Positions 62,416 through 64,000 of a DNA stretch of 64,000 bases are shown here, in pieces (position 1 is the stretch's first letter; the number at the start of each line of letters is the position of its first letter). The stretch lies in assembly GCA_946403085.1 (NCBI GenBank), contig CAMIYM010000007.1, positions 62,001-126,000 of the forward strand, written 5' to 3'. Both the position numbers and the translations under genes were made by a program. Origin of the DNA: an uncultured Clostridia bacterium. GTDB lineage: Bacteria > Bacillota > Clostridia > Saccharofermentanales > Saccharofermentanaceae. The notes under the pieces were generated by a model. That model searched no databases, was not told the DNA's origin, and saw nothing but the letters and a program-made list of their open reading frames with translations.

Positions 62416-63030
62416 TCACTTATAATCGTCAACGTCAAATCTTCTGTCCTTAAAATAGAAGTCTCTGTCTTCTTCCGTGATCTCTCTTAACACATGGCAG
62501 GGATTGCCTACAGCGACCACATTGTCAGGTATATCCTTTGTAACAACGCTTCCACCGCCGATGACAACATTATTGCCGATCGTAACACCCGGGCATACAA
62601 GAACATTTCCGCCGATCCAGACATTCTCACCGATCGTGATATCAATACCATACTCATATCCTGAATTTCTTGACTCGGGATGAATAGGATGTCCTGCCGT
62701 GCAGATCTGGACATTCGGACCGCACATGAAATGGTCGCCTATCTTAACCTTGCCCACATCAAGGACGATGAAGTTATAGTTTGCGAAAAAGTCTCTTCCA
62801 ACTTCGATGTTATAACCATAGTCGCAGTGAAAAGGAGATTCGATGCAAAGATATCCTTCCTTTGTCTTTCCCAGGATCTCACGGAGGAGCTTCTCTCTCT
62901 CCTCCTGCTTTTCGGGATGCATGTTATTGTATTCGTATAGCTTCTTCTTGCATTCCAGACGGTCCTCGCTAAGTCCGTCCATCCAAGACTTATAAGGAAG
63001 ATTTGCAAGCATTCTTTCTTTCTGATTCAT
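62416..63030 (-). CDS. Maltose/galactoside O-acetyltransferase family enzyme
   Basis: 204 residues. N-terminal Mac domain (KERMLANLPYKSWMDG ... LREILGKT) followed by left-handed beta-helix hexapeptide repeats: GENVWIGGNVLVCPGVTIG and NNVVIGGGSVVTKDIPDN, with catalytic His in CTAGHPIHPESR near 110. Transfers acetyl from acetyl-CoA to a sugar hydroxyl. ATG at 63030 with AAAGGAG is chosen; a TTG six codons upstream overlaps that ribosome site. 18 bases after the lipoprotein gene. Confidence 0.93.
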   Translation of the reverse strand: MNQKERMLANLPYKSWMDGLSEDRLECKKKLYEYNNMHPEKQEEREKLLREILGKTKEGYLCIESPFHCDYGYNIEVGRDFFANYNFIVLDVGKVKIGDHFMCGPNVQICTAGHPIHPESRNSGYEYGIDITIGENVWIGGNVLVCPGVTIGNNVVIGGGSVVTKDIPDNVVAVGNPCHVLREITEEDRDFYFKDRRFDVDDYK

Positions 63031-63048
63031 ATAAAGCTCCTTTATCAA

Positions 63049-63711
63049 TTACTTCCGGACAACGGGATATTCAACTTGGACATGATAGTAGTAGCCTTTA
63101 TCCGGCGCGGACATCTGAACAGCAAACCTTTGTGTGCCTTTGTACCCGAGGGGATCATCATATGTGACAGTGCAGTAATGAAAATCACCAGAGTGTTTAT
63201 ACCAATCTTTTACATATTTTCCATTCCAGGAATGAAGCTTCTTATCAAACTTTTCAAAAAGCTCTAATGCCAGTTTCTTGTCCTTGATCGAGAAAACGAT
63301 TTCTACCCAACAAAACTCATCTGTGTCGATAAGATCTGACTTGTGTCCAACGTCATAGTCCAGATAAGTAATCAGAGAATCAGCATTGTCGTCCTCATAA
63401 AAGCAGAAATCTCCTGCTTCCGGATCGCTCTGATCCGGGTAAAACGGAACCGGGAATTTTGAAGGTAACAATAAAGGATCATCACCGTTTTTTATATCTG
63501 TCAAAGAATCACACAGATTCATTATCTCGTCAGTAGACATCCCATCAAGCGAAAAAGCCTGTCCCTGCGGAACTGTTGTCTCGCTTCTTGTTGCTTCACG
63601 CACTGCTTTCCGGACTCCTTTATCGACCGTTTTGACAGATCTGAAGACACTGCAAGAACAAAGGTTAAGGGCCATAACAGATATAAGAACTGTGCAAATA
63701 AGCTTTTTCAT
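63049..63711 (-). CDS. Lipoprotein of unknown function
   Basis: 220 residues. Signal peptide MKKLICTVLISVMALNLCSC with lipobox LCSC, then a basic segment (VDKGVRKAVREATRS) and a folded domain rich in Tyr, Asp and Phe (about 60-220) with YPDQSDPEAGDFCFYEDD. Outer-face anchored. ATG at 63711 with GGGGATT; a GTG four codons upstream is less likely because it overlaps that site. Co-directional with its neighbours at 18-base gaps. Family not recognised. Confidence 0.75.
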   Translation of the reverse strand: MKKLICTVLISVMALNLCSCSVFRSVKTVDKGVRKAVREATRSETTVPQGQAFSLDGMSTDEIMNLCDSLTDIKNGDDPLLLPSKFPVPFYPDQSDPEAGDFCFYEDDNADSLITYLDYDVGHKSDLIDTDEFCWVEIVFSIKDKKLALELFEKFDKKLHSWNGKYVKDWYKHSGDFHYCTVTYDDPLGYKGTQRFAVQMSAPDKGYYYHVQVEYPVVRK

Positions 63712-63729
63712 GTTAATCCCCACTTAGTA

Positions 63730-64000
63730 TCAGCTCTGTGAAGGAATCAGACGGATCTCAAATGTCTCCCTGTACTTAACATCTTTCTTAAGCGGCTGAG
63801 TAGTAAGATTATCCTTCGTACGCTCGATCTCCTTAGCTGCAAAGTCACAGAAGAATTCGCAGAAATCATTATTCATTAGCTGCTCTTCATGAAGGAACTC
63901 ATTCATCTGCTCAGGTGTGTAAGGAAGCACTGTAAAGTCAAACTTGGGGTTATATCCAAGTCTTCTGATCTCGACTGAATCGCCGTCACCGTTTGTAAGT
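63730..64000 (-). CDS. Partial gene of unknown function, 5' end beyond window
   Basis: C-terminal 89 residues of a protein entering from the right edge, reading frame open from 63999 to the stop at 63730. Visible text includes VEIRRLGYNPKFDFTVLPYT and FCEFFCDFAAKEIER, ending FEIRLIPSQS. An internal ATG gives a 66-residue frame, but the sequence upstream stays open and protein-like, so that is not the start. Family not recognised. Confidence 0.6.
   Translation of the reverse strand, partial: LTNGDGDSVEIRRLGYNPKFDFTVLPYTPEQMNEFLHEEQLMNNDFCEFFCDFAAKEIERTKDNLTTQPLKKDVKYRETFEIRLIPSQS

Noticed and set aside
1..64000. Mobile elements, prophage, integrases, toxin-antitoxin pairs, defence islands
   Set aside because: No transposase, integrase, phage or nuclease-defence proteins, and no terminal inverted repeats were recognised; the region appears to be stable chromosome.

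Overview
The window looks like chromosomal DNA from an anaerobic, monoderm member of the Clostridia (Bacillota). Evidence for this: a ferredoxin-dependent 2-oxoacid oxidoreductase, meso-diaminopimelate dehydrogenase, a YhaM-type nuclease, a BirA-type biotin operator, many lipoproteins with a classical lipobox, AGGAGG-type ribosome sites, and moderate GC. A gut or rumen origin is plausible but is inference. There is no phage, transposase, integrase, CRISPR array or rRNA. Coding density is high and no gap without a gene exceeds 300 bases; the largest is 32044-32280.

Layout. 1-3.4 kb: 3' part of vorB with its ferredoxin partner, then nagB and glmM, which share glucosamine-6-phosphate. 3.5-6.1 kb: a zinc-ribbon membrane protein and an SPFH protein with three C-terminal zinc ribbons. 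6.2-8.9 kb: ABC exporter A (BcrA-like ATPase, permease) with a translationally coupled P-loop protein. 9.0-12.7 kb: bioY with a BirA operator, an ATP-grasp enzyme, ddh and an SGNH hydrolase. 12.8-18 kb: ilvE, galM, tRNA-Ala(GGC), pepT and a GAF-GGDEF protein. 18-22.4 kb: ABC exporter B, a lipoprotein and a lone type IV pilin-like protein. 22.5-29.4 kb: leuC-leuD-leuB-ppx-ppk in one direction. 29.5-32 kb: an ABC-F protein and a histone H1-like Lys/Ala protein. 32.3-36.6 kb: a NatAB-like exporter whose last subunit is an ABC permease fused to a CPBP protease. 36.7-40.5 kb: an FAD oxidoreductase, an ECF S component, a HAD phosphatase and YhaM. 40.4-43.8 kb: two tandem transglutaminase-like lipoproteins and a LytTR/DUF3021 module. 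44-48.2 kb: an alanine/sodium symporter, a second diguanylate cyclase and an acyltransferase. 48.2-53.9 kb: response regulator, ABC exporter C with three permeases, and histidine kinase. 54-64 kb: two orphan solute-binding lipoproteins, HAD phosphatase, NnrE, MFS carrier, CPA2 antiporter, sugar O-acetyltransferase, a lipoprotein and a partial gene.

Three observations stand out. First, five genes (starts at 10703, 11935, 32281, 53856, 53958) have no ribosome site but a -10-like hexamer ending exactly six bases before ATG, as expected for leaderless mRNAs. Second, exporter operons A and B share an upstream architecture, TTAAG-N6-TTAAG-N21-TANAAT, which looks like a response-regulator box replacing the -35; a looser version lies upstream of the lipoprotein gene at 53958, beside the only response regulator in the window. 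Third, polyphosphate kinase carries a roughly 70-residue Lys/Ala histone-H1-like N-terminal tail, and a stand-alone protein with the same repeat chemistry is encoded 7 kb away.
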